Positions 11,936 through 18,981 of a stretch of DNA of 21,264 bases are shown one piece after another. This DNA is from a virus. Position 1 is the stretch's first letter; each line of letters begins with the position of its first letter. Location: positions 1 through 21,264 of IMG/VR virus record IMGVR_UViG_3300048836_000170; one strand, 5' to 3'. A model generated the notes under the pieces. That model made no database searches, had not been told where the DNA came from, and saw nothing but the letters and a program-made list of their open reading frames with translations. Position numbers and translations under genes: made by a program.

Positions 11936-12274
11936 ATGAGAGTCATCCTCCCCTGGCCTCCCGCCGCCCTCAGCCCGAACGCGCGAGCCCACTGGGCGAC
12001 GAAGAGTCGGGCGGCCAAGGCTTACCGGCATGCCTGCGCGACGCTGGCCCGCGCGGCCCGGCTGACGGTGCCGGTGGCTGCCGGCCGGTTGCACGTCGTG
12101 CTCGAGTTCGTTCCACCAGACCGGCGGGCGCGCGATCGCGACAACATGCTGGCGGCGATGAAAAGCGGCCTCGACGGCCTGGCCGACGCGCTGGGCGTCG
12201 ACGATCGCCGGTTCGACCTGACCATCCGTGTCGCAGACGAGATCGGCGGCATGGTCCGGGTGTCGATCGCATGA
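11936..12274 (+). CDS. rusA: RusA-like Holliday junction resolvase
   Basis: This 112-residue protein begins MRVILPWPPAALSPNARAHW. RusA features are PWPPAALSPN near the N-terminus, the acidic catalytic stretch DRRARDRDNM (about residues 62-71), then GLDGLADALGVDDRRF. RusA cleaves four-way DNA junctions as a dimer using three conserved Asp residues; the Asp positions in RDRDN and the later DAL/DD block correspond. Length matches the family (about 120). It lies downstream of the replication gene, where it would resolve branched replication and recombination intermediates before packaging. Its stop overlaps the next start as ATGA (12271-12274). Confidence 0.85.
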   Translation: MRVILPWPPAALSPNARAHWATKSRAAKAYRHACATLARAARLTVPVAAGRLHVVLEFVPPDRRARDRDNMLAAMKSGLDGLADALGVDDRRFDLTIRVADEIGGMVRVSIA

Positions 12275-12480
12275 GCGCACTGGGCACCGACAGCCTGCGC
12301 GCCATCGCCAACGATCTGGACGAAGCCGGCGAAGACCTGACCGGGTTCGCGATGGTCACGGTCACGCACGACGGCTCCGACAACGTGATCCGCGCGCTCG
12401 GGTCGATCACCGACCGCGACGCGCTCGTGGTACTGCTCAGGGCTGGCGTGAAGATGCTGGCGGGAGGGACGGAACAGTGA
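12271..12480 (+). CDS. Small acidic phage protein, unknown
   Basis: This 69-residue protein begins MSALGTDSLRAIANDLDEAG and continues with a beta-like FAMVTVTHDGSDNVIRALGS and a helix DRDALVVLLRAGVKML. It is acidic and compact. Both ends are coupled: ATGA with rusA and GTGA with the next gene. Small proteins of this type often sit between resolvase and late-regulator genes in phages; no function is known. Confidence 0.58.
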   Translation: MSALGTDSLRAIANDLDEAGEDLTGFAMVTVTHDGSDNVIRALGSITDRDALVVLLRAGVKMLAGGTEQ

Positions 12481-12860
12481 TCGCCGACTGGATCGACGAC
12501 GAATTGCAGAACTGGGCGCGTTGGTGCAACAGCGGTCCCTGGCCGCACCCGGTGCCTCCGGACCACGCGGCATCAGCGGAAGGCCGCTACCTGTCGCCGA
12601 GTGACATCGACGCCGAGCCGGAACCGCGTCCGGTACGGCCGAACGCCGAGCGCGCCGAGATCGTCCACCGGGTCTACCGGGAGCGCCTGACGGATCGAGA
12701 GCGCCGTGTACTCGTGGTCAGGTACATCCACAGGACGCCTGCCGATCAGGTGCCGCGCAGGACTCGGCTATCGGAGGCGCTGGTCGCCGAGGCAACGATG
12801 GCCGCTGCACGACTGATCGGCGAGGAGTTCAGGGAGGAAAGGCTTGCGCTACGCGCGTGA
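12477..12860 (+). CDS. Putative late-gene regulator (antiterminator Q / sigma-region-4-like)
   Basis: This 127-residue protein starts at the GTG at 12477 (GTGA overlap) and begins VIADWIDDELQNWARWCNSG. The N-terminal part carries WARWCNSGPWPHPVPP. The C-terminal half, RAEIVHRVYRERLTDRERRV, then LVVRYIHRTPADQVPRRTRL and SEALVAEATMAAARLIGEEF, has the two-helix arrangement of sigma region 4 or ArpU/RinA-like regulators. Position supports the idea: last part of the early rightward operon, before a terminator and the packaging genes, where Q-type regulators lie. The assignment rests on pattern and location only. Confidence 0.45.
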   Translation: MIADWIDDELQNWARWCNSGPWPHPVPPDHAASAEGRYLSPSDIDAEPEPRPVRPNAERAEIVHRVYRERLTDRERRVLVVRYIHRTPADQVPRRTRLSEALVAEATMAAARLIGEEFREERLALRA

Positions 12861-13071
12861 GGTGATCGACCTGCTCGGCGCCTACCCCGGCAGGGACTTC
12901 AAGCCGGGACACATCGTCCGGTACGTGGCCGCGAAACGCGCAGAACTGGTGCGCCCACGCCTGCGCGTCGGTGTGCATCGCGTGCTCGTCGCATTGGTCG
13001 AATCCGGCCAGGTCGAGCGTGACCCACCTGGGCGGTACGGCAGCTATGCCGTCTATCGCTGGAAACCGTAA
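12844..13071 (+). CDS. Small winged-helix-like protein
   Basis: This 75-residue protein starts at a TTG (12844) supported by a strong AGGGAGG about 6 nt upstream, overlapping the previous gene by 17 nt. It begins MRYAREVIDLLGAYPGRDFK. The order LLGAYPGRDFKPGHIVRYVA, then RVGVHRVLVALVESGQVERD, then GSYAVYRW is that of a winged helix with a C-terminal beta wing. I recognise it as a recurrent phage family next to late-control genes. It may act in transcription control; direct evidence is absent. Confidence 0.62.
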   Translation: MRYAREVIDLLGAYPGRDFKPGHIVRYVAAKRAELVRPRLRVGVHRVLVALVESGQVERDPPGRYGSYAVYRWKP

Positions 13072-13108
13072 CATCAAGTCGTGGCAAACCGTAACAGAAA
13101 CCGTCACA
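13063..13108 (+). repeat. Three direct repeats AAACCGTMACA
   Basis: AAACCGTAACA occurs at 13063-13073 and 13086-13096, and AAACCGTCACA at 13098-13108. Starts are 23 and 12 bp apart, roughly two turns and one turn of the helix. The first copy includes the stop codon of the upstream gene. They lie just ahead of the terminator at 13166-13200 and could be a regulator-binding array. Confidence 0.55.
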
Positions 13109-13205
13109 CTAGCGCCGGGTCAGTGTCTCTACTGATCCAGTCTCCTCCTTCGGTAGTACCTTGCGGCCCGGCCGGTCACTCGACTCGCCGGGCTTTCTTT
13201 CGCCC
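13072..13205. other. Intergenic region before the packaging genes
   Basis: No gene is seen in this 134-nt gap. It holds two of the three AAACCGTMACA repeats, an imperfect hairpin around TCAGT-GTCTCT-ACTGA (about 13119-13137), and the terminator at 13166-13200. A promoter for the late genes could lie here, but I see no convincing -35/-10 pair. Confidence 0.5.
13166..13200 (+). terminator. Intrinsic terminator after the early rightward operon
   Basis: GCCCGGC (13166-13172) pairs perfectly with GCCGGGC (13187-13193) across a 14-nt loop, followed by TTTCTTT. The HNH gene begins only 6 nt later, so late transcription must start beyond it or read through it, as expected with a Q-type antiterminator. 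Confidence 0.65.
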
Positions 13206-13556
13206 ATGAAGCTCACCACGCTCAAGCCGCGGATCACCACGATCAGGACCGAGCGCGTGCGCTCAACCGTTGACTCGACAAGCTGGCGCGCCGGCAAGAC
13301 CAGCACCGAGCGAGGCTACGGGTACAGGTGGCAGCAGGCGAGGGCGGCGCACCTTGCCGAGCACCCGTTATGCGTGATGTGCCAGTCCGAAGGTCACGTG
13401 ACCGCCGCTGACGTGGTTGATCACGAGACGCCGCACAGGGGTGATGCACAGTTGTTTTGGGATCGCTCGCAATGGCAAAGCCTATGCAAGCGCCACCACG
13501 ACTCGGCCAAGCAAGCAGAGGAGAGGAGAGCCGGGTCGAGTCACGCTAAAACGTAA
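13206..13556 (+). CDS. Phage HNH endonuclease next to terminase
   Basis: This 116-residue protein begins MKLTTLKPRITTIRTERVRS. The core RGYGYRWQQARAAHLAEHPL leads into CVMC, then VVDHETPHRGD, then LFWDRSQWQSLCKRHHD: first Cys pair, the DH metal/catalytic motif, and the Asn/His-type third motif with Cys and HH. This is the HNH family located by terminase genes in HK97-like phages (as HK97 gp74), needed with terminase for DNA cutting during packaging. The ATG at 13206 has no clear Shine-Dalgarno site because the terminator hairpin sits directly before it. Confidence 0.85.
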   Translation: MKLTTLKPRITTIRTERVRSTVDSTSWRAGKTSTERGYGYRWQQARAAHLAEHPLCVMCQSEGHVTAADVVDHETPHRGDAQLFWDRSQWQSLCKRHHDSAKQAEERRAGSSHAKT

Positions 13557-13604
13557 AGCGGGCCGCGCGTGGCGCTAGCAGCACCACGGCGACCCTAACC
13601 ACCA

Positions 13605-13621
13605 CGAACTTCTGAGGTTCG
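13605..13621 (+). promoter_or_regulatory. Small hairpin holding the Shine-Dalgarno of the homing endonuclease
   Basis: CGAAC (13605-13609) pairs with GTTCG (13617-13621) around the loop TTCTGAG. The only Shine-Dalgarno candidate for the ATG at 13624, GAGG (13614-13617), lies in the loop and the edge of the stem. Pairing could limit translation. The stem is only 5 bp, so the effect may be weak. Confidence 0.35.
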
Positions 13622-13623
13622 CA

Positions 13624-14226
13624 ATGGCTAGAAAGCATCGTACATCATGTTCTGTTGCTGGTTGTGAGAAGCCTGCCAGCCGCGTCGGCGCCGGTCTTTG
13701 CGAGATGCACTACATGCGCGTTCGTAGGCACGGCGACACCGACAAGGTGAACCGAGTAAAGTCTGGGCTACTTGAGCACACTGGCGGATACCTATTGGCC
13801 TACGCGCCAGATCATCCGCTCAGTCGCAATCGCGGCCGCGTGTATGAACACCGTGCGGTCTTCTACGCTGAGAAAGGTGAGGGACCGTTTCGCTGCCATT
13901 GGTGTGCAAGAGTTGTGACGTGGGACGACATGCACGTCGACCATTTGAACGACGATGTTAAGGACAACCGACCTGGCAATCTCGTTGCGAGCTGCCCTCG
14001 TTGCAACCAGCGGCGCGGCCTATGGAAGATGGCTAAAGTCCACCGCGAGTCGTCCGGTCGACGGTATAGCGCGCACGGTAAGACGATGTGTTTGTCCGAG
14101 TGGTCCAGAGAGACGGGCGTGACACGCGCCGCGCTGGAGTTCAGGTTGAGAGCGGGTTGGCCGAGCGAGAAGGTCTTTGGGCCGCGCGTCGGTCGATCAG
14201 GTCCGCCAAGCAAGCCACGGCGATGA
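13624..14226 (+). CDS. Free-standing HNH homing-type endonuclease
   Basis: This 200-residue protein begins MARKHRTSCSVAGCEKPASR. It has an N-terminal zinc finger (SCSVAGCEKP...GLCEMHYMR). A central HNH domain follows: HRAVFYAEKGEGPFRCHWC, then MHVDHLNDDVKDNRPGNLVA, then CPRCNQRRG, with the metal-binding VDH, the conserved Asn and two Cys pairs. A C-terminal helix-turn-helix-like segment follows (CLSEWSRETGVTRAALEFRL). This order matches phage homing endonucleases that nick intergenic DNA and spread their own gene. Its codon use appears less GC-rich than its neighbours (many T/A third positions near the start), which supports insertion between the HNH and terminase genes. Confidence 0.82.
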   Translation: MARKHRTSCSVAGCEKPASRVGAGLCEMHYMRVRRHGDTDKVNRVKSGLLEHTGGYLLAYAPDHPLSRNRGRVYEHRAVFYAEKGEGPFRCHWCARVVTWDDMHVDHLNDDVKDNRPGNLVASCPRCNQRRGLWKMAKVHRESSGRRYSAHGKTMCLSEWSRETGVTRAALEFRLRAGWPSEKVFGPRVGRSGPPSKPRR

Positions 14227-14356
14227 CTGGTAGGGGGTAGCCCCATCCGATCTCTGGAACCCTAGGCACCCTAGACCGCGCTCCCCCTCATTCGGACCGA
14301 ATACCTCCTGGTTGATTTTCGGCGAGGCGATTTCGGGCTATTCAACGGAGATTCAA
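14227..14356. other. Intergenic region before terminase small subunit; candidate cos/pac region
   Basis: No gene is seen in this 130-nt gap. It contains CCCTAG twice within 16 nt (around 14261-14274), a C tract and the perfect inverted repeat ATTCGG-A-CCGAAT (14290-14302), then an AT-richer leader with GGAG before the ATG at 14357. In HK97-like phages the packaging start site lies close to the small terminase gene, so this is the natural place to look; I cannot identify the cut site itself. Confidence 0.4.
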
Positions 14357-14695
14357 ATGGCACGCGGAGGGGCTCGGCCAGGTGCCGGCAGGCCGAAAGG
14401 CGTCAAAGCGCGTACGGAGAGGCCGGAGAAGCCGGTGCTTTCGGTGCCTGCGGACATTGTGGCCGCTGGCCAAGCGATGAAGATGTCGCCGCTCGAGTAC
14501 ATGCTGTCCGTGATGAACGACAGGACCGCCGAGGCTACGCGCCGGGATCGGATGGCGCAGGCGGCGGCGCCGTTCGTGCACGCCAGGGCTGGCGAGGCGA
14601 CCAAGAAGGTCGACGCCGCGGACAAGGCGAAGCGCGTCGCTGCTGGCCGATTCGCCCCGAGCGCTGCGCCGCAGTTGGTTGTGAACAACCGCTGA
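14357..14695 (+). CDS. terS: Terminase small subunit (putative)
   Basis: This 112-residue protein begins MARGGARPGAGRPKGVKART. The start motif GGARPGAGRPKG is typical of phage small terminase or packaging-associated proteins just upstream of the large subunit. A helical middle (IVAAGQAMKMSPLEYMLSVM, then EATRRDRMAQAAAPFVHARA) and a basic tail follow. Small terminase binds the packaging site and recruits the large subunit. The ATG at 14357 has GGAG about 8 nt upstream; the next gene starts 1 nt after the stop. The protein is short for the family and no full HTH is clear, so the call leans on position and the N-terminal motif. Confidence 0.72.
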   Translation: MARGGARPGAGRPKGVKARTERPEKPVLSVPADIVAAGQAMKMSPLEYMLSVMNDRTAEATRRDRMAQAAAPFVHARAGEATKKVDAADKAKRVAAGRFAPSAAPQLVVNNR

Positions 14696-14696
14696 C

Positions 14697-16358
14697 ATGG
14701 ATTGGACGACCGCCTGCCCGGACTGGGAGGAACGGGTAGTCGGCCGGCGTTCGCTGATCCCGTTCGAGCCGCTGTTCCCGGGGGAGGCCGCGGCGGCGCT
14801 GGCCGTGATGGACCAGTTGCGGATTGTCGACATGCCCGGCGGGCCGACATTCGGCGAGATCAGCCGGCCGTGGGTGCGGGAGTTTGTCGGCAGCGTGTTC
14901 GGGGCGTATGACCCGGAGCAGGGCCGGCGCCTGGTGCGCGAGTGGATGCTGTCGATCTCGAAGAAGAACACGAAATCGACGACTGCCGGTCTGCTGATGC
15001 TGACGTTCCTCATTCGGAACTGGCGCCGGGCTGGCGAGTTCGGAATTCTTGCGCCGACGGTCGAGGTTGCGAACAACGCATTCAAGCCGGCCGCCGACGC
15101 GGTGAAGGCGGACGAAGAACTGAGCGCGCTGTTCCACGTTCAGGATCACATCCGGACGATCACGCACCGACAGACGCGGGCGACGCTGCAAGTGGTTGCG
15201 GCGGACTCTGAGACGGTCGCTGGCAAGAAGTGGATCGTGACGCTGATCGACGAGCTGTGGCTGTTTGGCAAGCGGCCGAATGCCGAGGACATGCTCAGGG
15301 AGGCGACGGGTGGGATGGCGTCGCGGCCGGAGGGGTGCGTGATCTGGTTGAGCACGCAATCAAACGATCCGCCTGCCGGTGTGTTCCGCCAGAAGCTGCA
15401 ATACGCTCGCGGGGTTCGTGCCGGCCGGATCGTCGACAAGCAGTTCTGTCCGGTGATCTACGAATTCCCGGAGTCGATGATCAAGTCGGGCGCGCACCGC
15501 GACCCGGCGAACTTCTACATCACGAATCCGAATCTCGGCGCGTCGGTCGACGTCGAGTACCTGAATCGCGAGTTCGCCAAGGCGCAAGAGTCCGGCGAGG
15601 AGTCGATGCGCGGCTTTCTTGCCAAGCACCTGAACGTCGAGATCGGCCTCGCGCTGATGTCCGACCGGTGGTCCGGCGCGGATTTCTGGGAGCGCCAGGG
15701 CACGGCCGGTCTCACGCTCGACGAGGTGATCCGGCGATCCGAGGTCGTGACGGTCGGGATCGACGGCGGCGGCTTGGATGACCTGCTGGGCCTGGCTGTG
15801 CTGGGCCGGGATGCGCGCACGCATGACTGGCTGCACTGGGGTCACGCTTGGGCGCACCCGTCGGTGCTCGAGCGGCGCAAGAGCGATGCAGGACGGTTCA
15901 CTGACTTTGAGCGTGACGGCGACATGACGCTTGTGCGTCAGATCGGCCAGGACGTTCAGGCGGTGGCCGAGATCATCTCGACGGTCTACGGGGCCGGGAA
16001 GCTGGACAAGATCGGCGTCGATCCGCACGGCCTGGGCGGGATTTTGGATGCCCTAGTCGATGCGGGGATTCCGCAGGAGCTTGTGGTCGGGATCTCGCAG
16101 GGCTGGAAGCTGACCGGGGCGATCAAGACGACCGAGCGCAAGCTGGCCGAGGGCACGTTGCACCACGGCGACCGGCCGTTGATGAGCTGGTCGGTGGGCA
16201 ATGCGCGGGTCGAACCAAGAGGGAATGCGGTGATGATCACGAAACAGGCGGCAGGGTTCGCGAAGATCGATCCGCTGATGGCGCTGTTCAGCGCGGTGTC
16301 GCTGATGAGTTTGAATCCTCAGGCGAACACCCACGACGGCGAGATCACCTTCGTATGA
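14697..16358 (+). CDS. terL: Terminase large subunit
   Basis: This 553-residue protein is the DNA-packaging motor and nuclease (Terminase_1 type, PF03354). The ATPase part has a Walker A-like SKKNTKST (about residues 88-95; the usual KNGKS has Thr for Gly) and Walker B VTLIDE (181-186, Glu186). The motif after it is VIWLSTQSNDP. The C-terminal RNase H-like nuclease shows VGIDGGGLDD (Asp356 and Asp361/362) and KIGVDPHGLGG. Length and order match HK97-group terminases. The ATG is one nt after the terS stop, and the stop overlaps the next start as ATGA (16355-16358). It acts at the portal vertex. Confidence 0.93.
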   Translation: MDWTTACPDWEERVVGRRSLIPFEPLFPGEAAAALAVMDQLRIVDMPGGPTFGEISRPWVREFVGSVFGAYDPEQGRRLVREWMLSISKKNTKSTTAGLLMLTFLIRNWRRAGEFGILAPTVEVANNAFKPAADAVKADEELSALFHVQDHIRTITHRQTRATLQVVAADSETVAGKKWIVTLIDELWLFGKRPNAEDMLREATGGMASRPEGCVIWLSTQSNDPPAGVFRQKLQYARGVRAGRIVDKQFCPVIYEFPESMIKSGAHRDPANFYITNPNLGASVDVEYLNREFAKAQESGEESMRGFLAKHLNVEIGLALMSDRWSGADFWERQGTAGLTLDEVIRRSEVVTVGIDGGGLDDLLGLAVLGRDARTHDWLHWGHAWAHPSVLERRKSDAGRFTDFERDGDMTLVRQIGQDVQAVAEIISTVYGAGKLDKIGVDPHGLGGILDALVDAGIPQELVVGISQGWKLTGAIKTTERKLAEGTLHHGDRPLMSWSVGNARVEPRGNAVMITKQAAGFAKIDPLMALFSAVSLMSLNPQANTHDGEITFV

Positions 16359-16510
16359 GCCCCGTCGTCTACAACGCGACCGTCGGCCTCGGCGTCGTGC
16401 TGGCGTCGATCGGCGCCGGAGCGCAGTTCGGCTGGCCGGTGGGGCTGATGGTCGGCGGCGGGCTGATCATCGCTCTTTCGCTGGCCACGCTCAGGATGCT
16501 GGTGCGCTGA
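16355..16510 (+). CDS. 51-residue two-helix membrane protein between terminase and portal
   Basis: This short gene starts at ATG 16355, overlapping the terL stop (ATGA), and its TGA (16508-16510) overlaps the portal ATG as TGATG. It begins MSPVVYNATVGLGVVLASIG and has two hydrophobic segments (ATVGLGVVLASIGAGAQF, then VGLMVGGGLIIALSLATL) joined by a short GWP turn, ending RMLVR. The perfect coupling at both ends argues for a real gene. Tiny hydrophobic proteins in this slot recur in HK97-like phages; function is unknown. A holin is possible by topology, though location in the head cluster makes that unlikely. Confidence 0.65.
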   Translation: MSPVVYNATVGLGVVLASIGAGAQFGWPVGLMVGGGLIIALSLATLRMLVR

Positions 16511-17997
16511 TGTTCATCACGGCCTCGATGCTCTCGGCCGGGCCTGCGGCGTCGGACGACTTCTGGTACGGGCCGGTTGGCGTGGTCTCGGCGTCCGGCG
16601 CGACCGTGTCGGCCGACTCGGCGCTGCGGCTGTCGGTCGTATTCGCCTGCGTGCGCGTGCTCTCGGAGTCGGTCGCGAAAATCCCGCTGCGGATGATGCG
16701 GGGGGTCAACGAGGTCGTCACCGATCACCCGCTCGCTCGCCTGGTGTCGCGCCGACCGAATCGCTGGCAGACCGCATTCGAGTTCCGCGAGATGCTGCAG
16801 GCGCACCTGTGTTTGCGCTCCAACGCCTACGCGCAGATCGTGTACGCGCGCAATGGCGATGTCGCAGAGCTGGTGCCGCTGCACCCTGACCGAGTCAAGG
16901 TCGAGCAGGTCGGCGATTTCGCGATGCGCTATATCGTGACCGACTGGCAGAGTCGGCAGCGGGCGCTGACGCAGGACGAGGTGCTGCACATCCGCCAACT
17001 CCCGCTCGACGGGTTCTGCGGCCTATCGACGGTGGCGACACAACGCGAACCGATCGGGTCGGCACTCTCGGCGCAGGAATACGCGGGGCGGTTCTTCCGC
17101 AACGGCGCCAAGCACGGCGGCATGTGGATCGAAATGCCGGGCAAGTTCGAGTCGGACGAAGCGCGGGCGCGGTTTCGCGCAGCGTGGCGCGCGTCGCTTT
17201 CTGGGTCGAACGCCTACGACACCCCGATCATGGATCGCGGCATGAAGCTGCATGAGCTTGGCATGACCAACGCAGATGCGCAGTTCATCGAGAGTCGCAA
17301 GTACAGCGATTCGGACCTGTGCCGGATGTTCCTGGTCCCGCCGCACATGGTCGGCATTCTGGACCGGGCGACGAACAACAACATCGAGCAGCAGTCGGCG
17401 GAGTTCTACCAGGGAACGCTGATGGGCCTCTTCCGCCGCTGGGAAGAGGCGTTCGAGGTCCAGCTGCTCACCGATGACGAGGCGGCCGAGCTGCGCTTCG
17501 AGTTCGACGTGCGGCAGCTGCTGCGGGCGAACTCGGACGCGCGCTCGAAGTACTGGCACAACGCCATCGTCGATGGCTGGCTCACGCGCAATGAGGTCCG
17601 GCTCGAGGAGGGCTACGAGGCGCTGCCCGGGCTGGACGAGCCGCTGCACCCGTTGAACATGGGGCCGAATCGCGACCGTGAGCCGGCGGACGATGGCCGC
17701 GCGAGCGACGAGGGTCGGGCGCAGGCAATTCTGCGGGCCGCGGCCGACCGGGTCGTGGTGCGCGAGTGCAATGCGCTGCAGCGGTTGCTGGATCGTCGCG
17801 CTGGCCTGGACGCGGCGGCCGACTTCTACGGCGCGCACGCCGGCTGGATGGCGCAGGTGATGGCGATCGCCCCGGAGCTGGCCGAGCGCGTGTGCGAGCG
17901 CCGGTTCGATGCGCTGCGCGCCGCTGGTGGAACGCAGTTGCTCATCGACGATTGGCGCGAGCTCGGCGGCGCCGAACTTCTGAGGATCATGCAATGA
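16510..17997 (+). CDS. Portal protein, HK97 family
   Basis: This 495-residue protein forms the ring at the capsid vertex through which DNA enters and leaves (PF04860). Recognisable stretches are SALRLSVVFACVRVLSESVA, KIPLRMMRGV, DHPLARLVSRRPN, LRSNAYAQIVYARNGDVAEL, FFRNGAKHGGMW, ESRKYSDSDLCRMFLVPPHM and IEQQSAEFYQGTLMGLFRRW, which is the standard HK97 portal order. The C-terminal 100 residues, after a polar linker near PNRDREPADDG, are helical and vary among relatives. The ATG overlaps the membrane miniprotein stop (TGATG) and the stop overlaps the protease start (ATGA). Confidence 0.93.
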   Translation: MFITASMLSAGPAASDDFWYGPVGVVSASGATVSADSALRLSVVFACVRVLSESVAKIPLRMMRGVNEVVTDHPLARLVSRRPNRWQTAFEFREMLQAHLCLRSNAYAQIVYARNGDVAELVPLHPDRVKVEQVGDFAMRYIVTDWQSRQRALTQDEVLHIRQLPLDGFCGLSTVATQREPIGSALSAQEYAGRFFRNGAKHGGMWIEMPGKFESDEARARFRAAWRASLSGSNAYDTPIMDRGMKLHELGMTNADAQFIESRKYSDSDLCRMFLVPPHMVGILDRATNNNIEQQSAEFYQGTLMGLFRRWEEAFEVQLLTDDEAAELRFEFDVRQLLRANSDARSKYWHNAIVDGWLTRNEVRLEEGYEALPGLDEPLHPLNMGPNRDREPADDGRASDEGRAQAILRAAADRVVVRECNALQRLLDRRAGLDAAADFYGAHAGWMAQVMAIAPELAERVCERRFDALRAAGGTQLLIDDWRELGGAELLRIMQ

Positions 17998-18902
17998 ACC
18001 CTGTTCTCGCGGCGCTGCTGGCGCAGGTCTGGGCGCTCGACGCCACGGTGATGCACCGGCTCACGATGATCATCGAGCGGCACGCTGCCGGCGTTCGGCT
18101 GGACGCGACGCAGATCGAGGCGGCGGTCGGACCATCCGTCGAGGCGGCCCAGGCGCGTCGCGCTGCCGCCTCGAACGCGCCAGGGGTCGCGGTGCTGCGG
18201 CTCTACGGCGTCGTCGCGCATCGCGCGCACATGGTGTCCAACGTCTCGGGGCCGGGCGGGACGTCGACGGAGCTGTTCGGCCGGTCGCTGCGCGCGGCGC
18301 TCGCCGACGAGCAGGTCGGCGCGGTCCTGCTGGACGTGGATTCGCCCGGCGGCGCGGTGGCGGGCACGCCCGAGCTCGTCGACCTGATCTACCAGTCGCG
18401 CGGGCAGGGCAAGCCGATTGTGGCGAGCGCGAACTCGCAGGCGGCCTCCGCAGCCTACTGGATCGCCTCCGCCGCTGACGAGTTCGTCGTGACGCCGTCC
18501 GGGTCAGTGGGTTCGATCGGTGTGCTCGCCGCGCACGAGGATCGCAGCGAGGCGGCGGCGAAAGAGGGTCGCCGGATCACCTACGTGACCGCCGGAAAGT
18601 TCAAGGCCGAGGGCAACCCGCACGAGCCGCTGACCGACGAGGCCCGCGCCGAGGTGCAGCGGATGGTCGACCACGCCTACGGCGTGCTGGTCGATTCGAT
18701 CGCGCGCAATCGCGGGGTGTCGGCGCAGACGGTGCGCGAGAGCTACGGCGAGGGGCGGATGTTTCACGCGAAACAGGCGCTCGCCGTCGGGATGGTGGAT
18801 CGGATCGAGTCGTTCGACGACACGCTGGCGCGGCTCGCGAGCCCGCGCCGGCGCTCGCGGATCGCGGCGGCGCGAAACGCGGTGCGGATCGCTCAGGTGT
18901 GA
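17994..18902 (+). CDS. Head maturation protease, S49 (SppA-like)
   Basis: This 302-residue protein begins MNPVLAALLAQVWALDATVM. The serine protease core shows VLLDVDSPGG (112-120), the nucleophile region NSQAASAAYW with Ser152, SGSVGSIGVLAAHED, and GKFKAEGNPHEPLT (from residue 201) with the likely general-base Lys204. This is the phage S49 type, which cleaves the capsid scaffolding segment and itself during head maturation. The N-terminal 60 residues are helical; the C-terminus is basic (SPRRRSRIAAARNAV). The start overlaps the portal stop as ATGA and has GAGG about 8 nt upstream. Confidence 0.9.
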   Translation: MNPVLAALLAQVWALDATVMHRLTMIIERHAAGVRLDATQIEAAVGPSVEAAQARRAAASNAPGVAVLRLYGVVAHRAHMVSNVSGPGGTSTELFGRSLRAALADEQVGAVLLDVDSPGGAVAGTPELVDLIYQSRGQGKPIVASANSQAASAAYWIASAADEFVVTPSGSVGSIGVLAAHEDRSEAAAKEGRRITYVTAGKFKAEGNPHEPLTDEARAEVQRMVDHAYGVLVDSIARNRGVSAQTVRESYGEGRMFHAKQALAVGMVDRIESFDDTLARLASPRRRSRIAAARNAVRIAQV

Positions 18903-18909
18903 GTTTCAT

Positions 18910-18927
18910 GCAGGCCCGAAGGTCTGC
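18910..18927 (+). promoter_or_regulatory. CGAA-tetraloop hairpin upstream of the capsid gene
   Basis: GCAGGCC (18910-18916) pairs with GGTCTGC (18921-18927), with one G-T wobble, around a CGAA loop. It starts 8 nt after the protease stop and precedes a stronger hairpin. No T tract follows, so it is not itself a terminator; it could protect the 3' end of the upstream message or the 5' end of a processed capsid message. Confidence 0.45.
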
Positions 18928-18939
18928 GAACAGTGAACC

Positions 18940-18966
18940 GGGCGCCTCGAGCGCCCTTTCTTTTTT
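18940..18966 (+). terminator. Intrinsic terminator between protease and capsid genes
   Basis: GGGCGC (18940-18945), loop CTCGA, GCGCCC (18951-18956), then TTTCTTTTTT. This is a textbook intrinsic terminator form, inside what should be one late transcript. The capsid Shine-Dalgarno (GAGGGA) and ATG follow within 16 nt. Confidence 0.75.
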
Positions 18967-18981
18967 CCAGAGGGAACCAGC

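Noticed and set aside
11754-11939. 61-codon frame across the C/G-tract region, ending in ATGA overlap with rusA
   Set aside because: The product is low-complexity His/Pro/Gly/Trp from the tracts, without a Shine-Dalgarno sequence. The ATGA overlap is suggestive but not enough.
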